From Heliopora coerulea (lineage: Eukaryota > Cnidaria > Anthozoa > Scleralcyonacea > Helioporidae): a stretch of 64,000 bases of DNA. Each line of letters starts with the position of its first letter. Position 1 is the stretch's first letter. The DNA lies in NCBI GenBank assembly GCA_030142905.1, contig JASJOG010000502.1, positions 1 to 64,000 on the forward strand, in the 5' to 3' direction. Under the pieces are notes generated by a model. The model had not been told where the DNA came from and made no database searches. It worked only from the letters and a program-made list of their open reading frames with translations. Positions 11,499 to 23,100 of this stretch are shown in pieces. A program made the position numbers and the translations under genes.

Positions 11499-11745
11499 AT
11501 TTAGAAACAATTTTTGATTTATCTCCAAAAGTTCACGAACACGCTTGTATGATGTTAAACGAGCCCTTTTTGGGTGGAGATTGTGAAGTATTGGCAGAAT
11601 ACTTGGGGTACTCTGCTAAATAACAATCCAGATTCAAACAGTCGAAGAATCCTGCAGACGCCATTTTGTTTCATTGGGCTACCCAACCCCGAAATAGCTT
11701 AGACAGACTTATTGAAATCCTGAAGAAGATGAAAAGACATGACGT
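11499..11745 (+). pseudogene. Degraded Death-domain exon copy
   Basis: Aligns along its length with the intact Death-domain exon at 17609-17878 (shared [37 protein letters not shown]). An in-frame TAA follows GYSAK at 11621, a second stop follows (AATAGCTTAGAC), and the 3' end diverges before the donor. It shares upstream intron text with the intact locus from about 11240. A dead duplicate. Confidence 0.8.
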
Positions 11746-11749
11746 AAAG

Positions 11750-12855
11750 ACATAAATGAAAGACATAAATACTCTTCTTCATTTCTATTTTCCCACTAAT
11801 TATTCTACCAAATTTTCTTAAAATTATATTTGTGTGAGTATATGTATGTATGCATTCTGTGTATACTTTTAATAAAAAACACCAGTCCAAGTCTAACTAA
11901 AGATGCTCCGATCTTCATTTAAATGCACTTGTTCGGTCGGTTTTTCAAAGTCTGGACACCTTTTCCGATGGATATACCGTAATGAGTGGATGAATTCTCT
12001 ATTCAGTGAGAAAAATTAACGGATGGAACGTAGAAAGAGGACAGTGCTGTCGTTCCTTTGAATAACCAAACTTGTGCAGTGAACACATGTTGTTTGCTGA
12101 ATAGGAGTTATCCTCTGGTGATAAGTTAACCAAACATTGAAAGACTTTCGATAAGAAATTCAAATTGTTTTGCCATGTTTATATAGAGTGATGCAAAAAC
12201 GAGGAGAAGGTTGAGAGAATTTGAATTATACAGTCGCTTGAGGGCTCTCCCAATCTGTCCGAGTGCTTGCATCAGATTATATTAACAGAACAAAACAGTT
12301 TCTATTTCTGTAATAAGATGAGCAAAGAACTGAGCAATAATAATTGTGAATAACAAATTTAATTTTCAATATCAAATAGCAAGTACTTATACATTCGTAA
12401 ACCTATCAGAAGTTCGCATTAGCGCCTAGAATAAATTCTGGAGTCAAGCGGCACTGTGACGTCATAACCGTGTTTGCATAACCTGATATAAACACGGTAA
12501 CTGACCAATCACTACGCCCGTAATAGGAAACGGAATATACTATAAAGTATACAGTAAAATAACGTTTTGCAAGAAGCCTAGGAACAGGGGGGTGGAAAGG
12601 AGTTCAAGGATTGATTAAAGCGTTATGTTGGTTTTTAGGCTGTGTTTAGAGCTACGGTTAGGGTTAGGGTTGTTGTTAGGGTTAGGGTTGTTGTTAGGGT
12701 TAGGAATAGGTGGTACATATTTTGAAGTACATATTTAGCTTCAATTCCTTATCAATTGATTTGTTCTCAGTCTATCCTCACAACCTTATTTTAAGATGTA
12801 CTTTTTGGCAATCATCAATAGGAAACTTATTTTATAATTCAGTTTAATATCCATA
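11750..12855. other. Non-coding; partial copy of 17.2-17.35 kb and telomere-like tract
   Basis: 11900-12150 resembles 17180-17350 (shared AAATGCACTTGTTCGGTC and following text), extending the segmental duplication. The TTAGGG tract at 12656-12704 is listed separately. No open frames of interest. Confidence 0.5.
12656..12704 (+). repeat. Interstitial telomere-like (TTAGGG) tract
   Basis: Seven TTAGGG-type units in pairs, separated by TTGTTG insertions (GGTTAGGGTTAGGGTTGTTG, repeated). TTAGGG is the ancestral metazoan telomere repeat, so this is either a healed break or retro-inserted telomeric DNA. Confidence 0.75.
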
Positions 12856-13309
12856 TCATAAAGTGCTATTCTGCCATTTTGAGATAGCAGGTGGGAGTTA
12901 GTCAAGTGGACAGCCATACATTTTAGTAGAAGTTAAAATCTGGTGTCCTTAGAATACGGATGAACAGAAACTTTTGGTCTTTAGAACCCGATGATACGCA
13001 ATACCTAAGAGTATTTCATGGTGATACGAAACCTTATTTTGATCAGCTCATTGAGATGGAAGAGTCCCAGTCAACTTACCTTCAAAGGAATTGACAAGAT
13101 ATTTAAAATAAGCCTAAATAAACGGTTCAATTTCATATGGCACTAATGGCAGTCATTTCACCTCGGTAGTTTGATATTATCCCAAAGTCGTTAAACGTCG
13201 ATGGTCGTTTCCGAGCACTTCTTATTCTGTCGTCTTCTTTTGAAGTAAAATACAGTTTTCACTAATACAAAAATAGAATATTGCGGAGGTAGTGTTAGAT
13301 AAGGTAAAA

Positions 13310-13455
13310 AGTATAAAGGTTGATAACGGTCTTGACTGATCTCAAAGAATTCTAACGTTTCGTTTCCAGGATATGTCTTTTTTGTCTGGCAAAGGAACTT
13401 TTATCAAAACGTTCGAATTCTTTGAGATCAGTCACGGCAGTTACCAAACTTTAAA
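13310..13455. repeat. Inverted-repeat remnant of a Penelope-like terminus
   Basis: Same arms and core as 8480-8615, carried along in block B. Confidence 0.55.
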
Positions 13456-13814
13456 ATTTTCACGGATACAGCCTGGTTTGTCAAAAGAGAACCGAGTCCA
13501 AACGTTTTTCTACACCATCTAAAAATTTTTTATTTTTCTATTTCGAGTGTTGAAAACGCTTCAAAAAGCCGTGTGCGGTTGCAAGTCTTGCAAAAACATA
13601 CCCATTTTAGTGAAAAAGATGGTATATATCTTGACATACAATTTTTCTAACTATTAGGGGAAATCACCATTCTTCCCTAATAACGCCTTATGCAGTTTTT
13701 CATAGAGGCTCGTGTCTTTCACTCTAAGTTTCTCGTCAATGATAATTTATGTACGAAATGTGTATGTATTGATCAGGGGTTCCAAACATTTCTCTCCCCA
13801 GATGCTTTCCTCTT

Positions 13815-14105
13815 ACAAAAATTTCACATGCCATTTCAAATATGAAAATAATATTTCACATGTGAATTGTTTTAATACCGTATGTGAAGTAAAGATTTCA
13901 TACATGAAAATTAATTTTCACATGTGGATCTTATACCAAGATTTTACATGTGAGATTTCGAAACAGTTCATTTCATATGTGAATTAGGTATTTCATTTGT
14001 GAAATCGTTCCCATTTCACTTGTGGAATGAAAGTTTCCGATATGAAAATGTTCCAATTCCATATGTTTTTCACATGTGAAATGACATGTGAAATTATTGA
14101 ATTGG
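13815..14105. repeat. Array of palindromic TTTCACATGTGAAA motifs (copy 2)
   Basis: Motif order and spacing match 8970-9245 with about 10% base changes. Many of the changes fall inside the palindromes. Confidence 0.7.
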
Positions 14106-14738
14106 CTGGAATCTTTCACAACCTCTTTGTGTACCGCCATGTTCTGACCAGATACCAGCTGTCACTAGTCGGTAAACTGTGACTACAAACTACCTGGAAG
14201 TCGAACTGCTTGGTGGGGACTTACACGAGTACCCTTTACAGATTTTCTTCCCCAGTAAAGGAGATTTGTGCCACCTAGCTCAGATGTTGGTCACAATCAT
14301 CGGTTTTTATTTTGGGTTTTTTTTAATATTTTATTTTTATTCTGCTTGAAGTAACACGTCTAATTTCGAATCATGCTTTTTGACGTGACCTTAACTTGGT
14401 CAATTTCCATGACCATGGAAATCATGAGAATGATATTGATGGAGGTACCTCTGGCTTGGATGCCACACGAAACTTTGGCTCATTGCTCAGATGTTGTGTT
14501 TTGCGGATTATTGCGAGTGTTTCAGTTCGAAGCAAAATTATCTCGTGCACCTAATAAGTGTTTTTAATTTCCAAATTTTGATGTAATGTCAGTTTTAATT
14601 GGACACAAACAGAACTAGCTTATCCAATAAAGCGCAAAATCCGTTATGTCTAGTAGCATTAGTTTTAATAAAAATGTAGGAATTACGTCATATCTGGAGA
14701 CATTGACCTTTATATAGGTAGAAAGTTTAGCATTCCAG

Positions 14739-14780
14739 TTCCATTCCGACGTCGTCAAAAGAAAGGAACCGTGGGTTCTG
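14739..14780 (+). pseudogene. Basic cassette exon copy 3
   Basis: 42 bp, phase 1 ends, encoding VPFRRRQKKGTVGSG with a GTAAGA donor. The upstream TAG acceptor seen in copies 1 and 2 has been replaced by different sequence (CATTCCAG). It is the copy closest to the apparently intact Death-domain exons, so it is the most plausible one to be spliced to them. Confidence 0.35.
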
Positions 14781-15517
14781 GTAAGATGTTTTAGAACACT
14801 TGTAGATTTTATGATAATTGTGTTCGTGATTTGATATGAATCTGTTTAAGATATAAGTGAATTAAAAAATATTATCTGGAGGCTTTTTTTCATCATTATA
14901 AGATGGCATTCTGTGCAGAAAATACAAGGAAATGATTGAAAGTGCTACTTTTTCTGTTTATGATCACTTCACTGCGGAGGAATGATTCAACTTTAGTAGA
15001 AACCTAGCGAAATTTGTCAGTGGTCGAATGCTCGTTTAGGTATTTGTGAAAGTAAATGAAGTCTTTGTACTCTTGCCAATAATTCACAGGACGTATTTTC
15101 AGCTTGACTAATCGATCCTAATGCTTTGAGCTGTAATCAATGAAGATAAACTTAGTAGTCTGTCACTGTAATTGTTCTAACAGCTTCATGTCCTTATGGA
15201 GATAGGGAGACCACACTTCGCTTGCTATATATGAAACCACTTGGTGGTATGAAACCAGTAATCTTAGAACAATCCAAGTTATGGATACATTTCAAGGATT
15301 TCAGATGTCATCCTTTTTCTAACGAAAAAGTTCCTAGAAAATCTGACTTCATGCCGCACTTGAATGATTTACTTCGTTTAGCCAGGTTATTAGCTAATGA
15401 TGGTCCCAATTTTGTAAAATATCTGTTAAAAATATTAGCTATTATCATTTTATTTGTTTGCTTGTGACCATTTACAGATATTTATTATATGTTAAAATGG
15501 TTGTTTCGCTTCTTTAG

Positions 15518-18500
15518 GATCTTCAACGATATGCAGTAGTTATTCTTCTGAAGACCTGAGTGACGTGGAAGTTGGTGGACATGGAACCGAAATAATTGGT
15601 AAGACATTTTAATATTTTGGTAGAATTTTTGATGATAGTATGTGCGATTTGTTATAAGCTAAGCTTGTTGAGTGGCAGTGATCTTTATTCCAAATCTCTT
15701 AAAAACGAAAGAATTTTGTAGAAATATTTGTAAATTTAACCGAGTTCTTGGCATTAGCGAAATGCTTACGTTGTTGCGGCTTTTGCGCATGCGTTAGGTG
15801 ATGACTCAGTCATCACATGTAGATGGACAGCACTTAGAGGTGAATTACTGCTGCACGTACCTAGTTGTCCCTCACAAATGAGGTATTTGGGTCAAGTGCA
15901 GTTTAACGGACCCCAGAATTAATTAGGCAATCGCAGACTCGACTAACCTAATTCTAATCCTATCCCGAACGTAGACTGTAGGCCTAATCAATAATTGTGA
16001 GATATATATTTTGAATTGTGTGAGCTTGGAGATGTGCTTTCGTCAAGCTCTATGCCCAGAATTACGATTTCTGAGCCCCAGACGGGCATCGAACCCTCAA
16101 CTTTCTGATGACAACCTTCTAACCATTGAGCTACCAAGATTTAGATGGTAAGCTCAGGTGGAAGTCCGGCATGTATGTGCGACCTATGCGGAAGCCACTA
16201 TATGTTGATAATGTGGTCTATGAGATATATATTTTGAATTGTGTGAGGTTGGAGATATGTTGAATGAGAGATGTACATTCGTCAAGCTCCACCCCCAAAA
16301 AAACGATTTCTGATATATTTCTCATAGATATATATATATCTTATATATCTCATTATTAACATATAGTGGCTTCGGCTCAGGTCACACATATATCGAATTT
16401 GCACCTTAGCTCACCATCTGAGTCTCGGTAGCTCAATGGTTAGAGCGTCTAACCGGTCATCATAAGGTTGCGGGTTCGATCCCTGTCTGGGGCTCAGATA
16501 TCATTTTCTGAGTATCGAGCTTGAAGATCGTTCATCTACTTCAATATATCCAAGCTCTCACGTTTCTCAAACATTAAACTATAACAGAGGTGAGTAAGAT
16601 CTTATTCTACTAAGGTTTCTTAAAATTGTATTTGAGTGAGATTATATGCATGTATACATTCTGCATATGTTTTCAGGGAAGGCACTGTAACATCAAGCTC
16701 AACTATTTATCGAGGTTGATTGATTTCCAGGTAAAAAACTCAAATCAAAAGTACCCGGTGATGTAACCAAGCCTTATTATGATAAGCTGATTGAGTCATA
16801 CGATTCCAGTGAACTGAAAATCAAAGAAACTGGTAAGATATTTAAAGTCGAACTTTAAATCATCTGCTTGTGATGATCTGCTTCTGGGTGGCTTCAGTGT
16901 TATTCCAAAATTCTTAAATGACAAAGGGTCGTTACTAAGCACTGCTTATTGTAGTCTTCTTAACGAAATACATCATGACGTCTGATGTATTTCTAGCACA
17001 AAAACCTTTACCCATTGGGGATGTAAGGGAAGTTAGTTGAAAAGTTTTGGCACTCCCTGAAAGCTTTTTTCATTTGAAGAAACTATAAGACAGAACATGA
17101 AGTTTACTTGGAAAAGCCTATGCATAACCTAACAGGAAAAAAGCAGCAATACCAATGTAACTAGAGACAATTAAGACATCATTAAAATGCACTTGTTCGG
17201 TCAGTTGCTCAAAGCCTGGATAGCTTTTTTGATAGATATACCATAAGAAGTAGATAAATTCGCAAGAGGATAGTGTTATCTATGCATTGAATAACGTTGT
17301 GCAGTAGAAACATTTTTTTTGCTGAATAATCCTTTGGTCACAAGTTATCGAAACTTTAAACAACGGAGTTCATTCAATTTAGTATCCAAAGCATAAAGCT
17401 TTATTTTGCACTTTTGAGGTAGAAGATGAAGGATGGTCAAGTGGACAGCCTTACATTCTTTTAGACGTTAACATCAGGTGTCTTCTGAAAACTGATAAAC
17501 TGAAATTTTTTATCTCTCATACACGATGATATGCAATACCTAAACGTATTTTATTTAACACGATATTTGAGAAAAAGAATGGTACACTATCGTGACTTTT
17601 TTATAAAGATTTAGGAACAATTTATGGTTTACCTCCAAACATCTACGAACACGCTTGTATGATGTTAAACGAGCCCGTTCCCGGGAGAGATTATGAAGTA
17701 TTGGCAGAATACTTGGGGTACTCTGCTAAACAACTATCCAGATTCAAACAGTCGAAGAATCCCGCAGACGCCATTTTGTTTCATTGGGCTACCCAACCCG
17801 GAAATGGCTTAGACAGACTTATTGAAATCCTGAAGAAGATGAAAAGACATGACGTTGTCGAAACTCTTGAAAGAAAAGGTAACTCTCATTTTCACTGTAA
17901 ACAACAAAGCAAAACACAACATGCAAGAATTTCTTTCCCACCTGATAAGTCTATCGCCACTGTTTTGATTTTGGTTTATTTACATATATATGAATATAGA
18001 AAAATGTGTATATTGAGGTAACGACGGAGACTATAAGTTAACCACTCATTTCGCACAAACATTTTCGCTTTTATTATTCTCAAAGGAATTCATTTCGGAA
18101 TCAATAAGTATTGTGCCAAAAGAAAATACATTTCACTTTGACAACAAATTTTACAGACAAATTCAAGGAACGGCCATGGGAACTAAGATGGCAACCACAT
18201 ACGCAACTCTTGTACTGGGCTATCTCGAAAATAAATTATATTCGGAATATGAAAAGATCTTCGGCGAAGAAGAAAAAGAAGAATTTATAAAAGCCTTTAA
18301 AAGATTTTTGGACGACTATTTTTTAATTTGGAAAAAATCTGAAGAAGATTAACGAAAACTACACTTATTGCTGAACAACCTTCATGAAAACATTAAATTT
18401 ACAATTGAAAGTAACCACGAAAAACTACCGTTCATAGACGTCCTACTTCACAAACAGGAGAATAGTTTAAATACGGATATTTTCTACAAAGAAACGGACA

Positions 18501-20055
18501 TTAACTAATATTTAAACTTCAATTCATGTCACCCTAAGCATACTAAGATAAATATTCCCTACTGTCTCGCGCGTCGAATATGTTCTATTGTATCCGACGA
18601 GAAAAGAAAGAAGAAATGATTACTGGAACTAGAAGAATTTTTAGAACGACAAAACTATCCTAGGAACGTTATTCTTAAAGGCATAGACAAAGCAACATCG
18701 CCATCAGTGGCAGAACTTAGATCACCAAAGGAGAAAATAGAAAACGAAAAAGCCCTTCCCCTTGTCATCACTCATAATCCCAATAATCCACAAGTCATTA
18801 ACAAAATCAAACGCGATATTCAATTTCTTTACAACTCAGAAGAAAATGAAAAGTATGCTCGAAAACAGGAAACTCACCGTCAGCCGCCGACAGTCAAAAA
18901 AACGTAAAGAAACAATTGACTCAAATGCAATTTATCTCCGAAAAAATTCCAAATACAGTGACAAAATGCGGTGAAAGAGGGTGCGGCTCTTGCAACCTAT
19001 TAACTACAGGAAACTCCATCAAGGTAGATGAGTGATCTTCAAGCTCGATACTCAGAAAATGATTTCAGAGCCCCAGACGGGGATCGAACCCGCAGCCTTC
19101 CGATGACCTGTTAGACGCTCTAAGCATTGAGCTACCGAGACTCAGATGGTGAGCTAAGGTGCAAATTCAATATATATGTGCGACCTAAGCGGAAGCCACT
19201 ATACATTAATAATGATTGAAGACGTTTGATGTTTAGGAAAAGTGAGAGCTTGGATATATTAAGGTAGATGAGTGATCTTCAAGCTCGATACTCAGAAATC
19301 ATTTTCTGAGTATCGAGTTTGAAGATCACTCATCTACCTTAATATATCCAAGCTCTCACTTTTCCTAAACATCAAACTCCATCAAGCTAAGAACAACAAA
19401 GTCTGGCAAATAAAGTCTCCCATGAATTGCTAATCTAGAAATGTAATTTACATTGTTGTGTACTGAAACTGTGAAAGCTTTTACGTTGGTCAAATTGATC
19501 ATCTACGAAAACGGGTTACGCTACACAAAGAACAAATAAACCACGAGTATTATCGATGTCTATCAGTCAGCAAACACATAGAAAAATGTAGAGGTGGTGA
19601 TTTAAAGATAATGCAGATATATCAATGCGACAATTCAAACCGATTAACCAGAGAATCCAAAGAACGAGATATTATAACTTTACTTCAACCTGATTTAAAT
19701 TCGAACTAGATGATTACATCGGAAAGATACTTTTTTTGAACTTTCAGTCTTTAGCCATAATCATGTATGAAAGTCCTAAATATGAATATACTTAGATTAG
19801 ATAATACATTAATACTAGCATAATTTACAAAACAGTAACATGATAACGCATCTTGTGACGTAAAACCAGATACGCCGAACCTATAAATGTAAATAGCATA
19901 GCCACTCAATATTTAGTTAGCACCTGAAGAACTTCAATAAAAGCCAAAACGTTCGTGCGAAATGAGTGGTTAACTTATTTATAGTCTCTGTCGTTACCAC
20001 AATATACACCTTTTTCTATAATTCTACTTGAGATCGACAATCAAAACCTTTTCTC

Positions 20056-20110
<55 letters not shown>

Positions 20111-23100
20111 TGATTTCGCTTAAGAGTTTATGGTTGCTACTCCGAGTTTCACGTGGATGCGATCTTCAGGCAACTGAAACAGCGTCGGTTCATTGTCTCC
20201 TTTTTCCCTATATATTGAAGTCATGGTTTGCGGGGACTGGATGACTCATCACTATTGTCTTTGCATGGTTTGTCTTTGAGATGAGAAATCTGTTCCGGTG
20301 TCTGCATTTTGAGATGATCTCTGATCTTTTGTTAAGAAGGTTTTTTAGGCGTGCTTTCATGATGCAAAGTTTTTCCACTAGGCGAAGGTTGCATCTATTT
20401 GCTCCGCTTGTGTAGGCCGCGGCCCTTTTCACGATCGTCCATTTTATGCCGAAAGATCAGTTTTTCGATTTTAGATCCCATATGTATTTTGATAGTTCAA
20501 TCTCATTGGAGTACTTTCTGTCTTCGAAGGATTTGATGTGGTTCCTGTATCGCTCTTTAAAACTGTTTGCCGTCATTCCTATGTATTGTTTTGATTCCCA
20601 GAGGATCAAGGACACAAGCAAGAGCAAAAGGATGCAACCTTTGCCTAGAGGAAAAACTTTACATCATGAAAGCACGCCTAAAAAACCTTCTTAACAAAAG
20701 ATCAGAGATCATCTCAAAATGCAGACACCGGAACAGACAAAGGACAATGTCTGGAAAACGATTTGTCCGGAAAATGCCTAGCAGAAAGCATTCTTTACCA
20801 AGTGACGGTGACCAGAGAAGAGAACAACGAAATTCAAACGTACGTTGGACTCACTGCAGCCAGATTCAAAACCAGGTTCAATAACCACCGTAGTTCATTC
20901 AAAGATACGAACTAGAAACACGCAACAGAATTTAGCAAATACATCTGGTCTTTAAAAGAATCAAATGTTCCATACTCAATCAAATGGAAAATCCTCAGGA
21001 AATGTAAGGCTTATTTTACCAAAAAAAAAGCGTTGTAATCTTTGCCTTCATGAAAAATTTTTAATTATTTACTACCTGGAATTGAGCTCACTCAACAGAA
21101 GAAATGAACTTATAACTACATGCAGACACAGAAAAATATTCTTATTAAACAACCAATAACTCTGCTGTAAACACTATTGTAAACTGACACCTATTTAGTC
21201 TATGACGCTATATTTCATTTGAGTAACCAAGTTCTCTGGCATGTCAGTACAAACGCGATTATCACCTGACAAGTGTGGCAAACTTAGCTTGCCATACGAA
21301 ACAAATTTGTCGTGATTAAAAAGTGCTATGAAGTAATTCGAGTTTTGTCTCTCACTTCTCTTATATTCTGCTCTATTTCGGTATCAAGCACTTTGGCTGT
21401 ATATGGTTTCATTCAAGATATATATATATACAGGGTCCGCCAAAAAAAATGTATACCCACATTGCCCTGTCTCTGTGTACACACACATTAACAGTTGCCG
21501 TCTATGGACCCACAGAGACAGTGCAATGTGTGTATACATTTTTTTGGCGGACCCTATGTGTGTATATGTGTGCATGTGTGTGTGTGTGTGTGTATGTGTG
21601 TGTGTATATGTGTGTATATGTGCGTGTGTATATGTGCGTGTGTATATGTGCGTGTGTATATGTGCGTGTGTATATGTGCGTGTGTATATGTGCGTGTGTA
21701 TATGTGCGTGTGTATATGTGCGTATATGTGCGTGTGTATATGTGTGTATATGTGCGTGTGTATATGTGTGTATATGTGTGTATATGTGTGTATATGTGCG
21801 TGTGTATGTGTGTATATGTGCGTGTGTATATGTGTGTGCGTATATGTGTGTATATGTGCGTGTGTATGTGTGTATATGTGCCTGTGTATATGTGCCTGTG
21901 TATATGTGCCTGTGTATATGTGCCTGTGTATATGTGCGTGTGTACATGTGCGTGTGTACATGTGCGTGTGTACATGTGCCTGTATACGTGTGCCTGTGTA
22001 CGTGTGCCTGTGTACGTGTGCCTGTGTACGTGTGCCTGTGTACGTGTGCCTGTGTACGTGTGCCTGTGTACGTGTGCCTGTGTACGTGTGCCTGTGTACG
22101 TGTGCCTGTGTACGTGTGCCTGTGTAATTGTGCCTGTGTACGTGTATATGTGTACGTGTATATGTGTGTGTCCATGTGGGTGTCCATGTGGGTGTCCATG
22201 TGGGTGTCCATGTGGGTGTCCATGTGGGTGTCCATGTGGGTGTCCATGTGGGTGTCCATGTGGGTGTCCATGTGGGTGTCCATGTGGGTGTCCATGTGGG
22301 TGTCCATGTGGGTGTCCGTGTGGGTGTCCGTGTGGGTGTCCGTGTGGGTGTCCGTGTGGGTGTCCGTGTGGGTGTCCGTGTGGGTGTCCGTGTGGGTGTC
22401 CGTGTGGGTGTCCGTGTGGGTGTCCGTGTGGGTGTCCGTGTGGGTGTCCGTGTGGGTGTCCGTGTGGGTGTCCGTGTGGGTGTCCGTGTGGGTGTCCGTG
22501 TGGGTGTCCGTGTGGGTGTCCGTGTGGGTGTCCGTGTGGGTGTCCGTGTGGGTGTCCGTGTGGGTGTCCGTGTGGGTGTCCGTGTGGGTGTCCGTGTGGG
22601 TGTCCGTGTGGGTGTCCGTGTGGGTGTCCGTGTGGGTGTCCGTGTGGGTGTCCGTGTGGGTGTCCGTGTGGGTGTCCGTGTGGGTGTCCGTGTGGGTGTC
22701 CGTGTGGGTGTCCGTGTGGGTGTCCGTGTGGGTGTCCGTGTGGGTGTCCGTGTGGGTGTCCGTGTGGGTGCCCGTGTGGGTGTCCGTGTGGGTGTCCGTG
22801 TGGGTGTCCGTGTGGGTGTCCGTGTGGGTGTATGTGTGGGTGTATGTGTGGGTGTATGTGTGGGTGTATGTGTGGGTGTATGTGTGGGTGTATGTGTGGG
22901 TGTATGTGTGGGTGTATGTGTGGGTGTATGTGTGTGTGTATGTGTGTGTGTATGTGTGTGTGTATGTGTGTGTATGTGTGTGTATGTGTGTGTATATATA
23001 CACATACATACATGCAGGATGGAGAAGCCTACATTATATAGGCAACTCAAATGTTCCACGCTTGTGGTACATCTAAGTCATGCCAGAGCGCTCTAACTAG

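Larger units (their letters stand above)
8150..11745 (+). repeat. Decayed duplicate block A of the Death-domain locus
   Basis: This block carries degraded versions of exons that are intact at 16.7-17.9 kb: a KPYF-type exon near 8165-8240, whose donor GT is replaced by AC, the basic cassette exon at 10494-10535, and a stop-containing Death-domain exon at 11499-11745. The 8150-10720 part is collinear with 13020-15100 (block B), including the same embedded repeats. The extra 600 bp in block A is the palindromic tRNA-like repeat and TA tract at 9.9-10.25 kb. 11240-11520 also matches 17395-17610. Confidence 0.7.
13020..15100 (+). repeat. Decayed duplicate block B of the Death-domain locus
   Basis: Collinear with 8150-10720: a KPYF-type pseudo-exon at about 13035-13105 with the same donor loss (GT changed to AC after GGAATTG), the inverted PLE remnant at 13310-13455, the CACATGTG array at 13815-14105, and the basic cassette exon at 14739-14780. 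The shared donor loss shows that the exon was already dead before the block duplicated. Confidence 0.7.
17999..20030 (+). mobile_element. Penelope-like element 3, RT plus GIY-YIG, with inverted ends
   Basis: Terminal inverted copies of about 80 bp (17999-18075 and 19933-20018, sharing TGCGAAATGAGTGGTTAAC) enclose a 5'-truncated PLE body. The RT part (18113-18352) reads [20 protein letters not shown] with the catalytic box RFLDDYF, then [11 protein letters not shown] and [19 protein letters not shown] after an in-frame stop. A Cys block ([13 protein letters not shown]) precedes a family-2 tRNA-like repeat inserted at about 19018-19390. The GIY-YIG part follows ([46 protein letters not shown]). 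Stops and frameshifts make it inactive. It lies in the long fourth intron of the Death-domain gene. Confidence 0.85.

Noticed and set aside
15222..15467. An 81-codon open frame just upstream of the Death-domain exons
   Set aside because: No splice sites that fit phase 1, no recognised domain, and no copy in the duplicated blocks. Treated as chance.
16420..16495. A genuine tRNA gene
   Set aside because: Acceptor, D and T arms fold but the anticodon stem does not, and position 33 is not U. The same sequence recurs as a repeat family, so it is a SINE-type head. The same argument applies to the heads at 11149, 19068, 58213 and 59012.
19925..19965. CTGAAGA near the end of PLE 3 as an active hammerhead
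   Set aside because: The expected GAAA reads AAAA (essential G lost), and stem II is weak. At best a relic.
21384..23096. Very long open frames (up to 557 codons) in all readings, with His-Thr, Cys-Gly-Cys-Pro or Val-Ser-Val-Trp repeats
   Set aside because: They coincide with GT-rich and 12-bp tandem repeats whose period is a multiple of three or lacks stop triplets. No non-repetitive coding sequence or splice context supports them.
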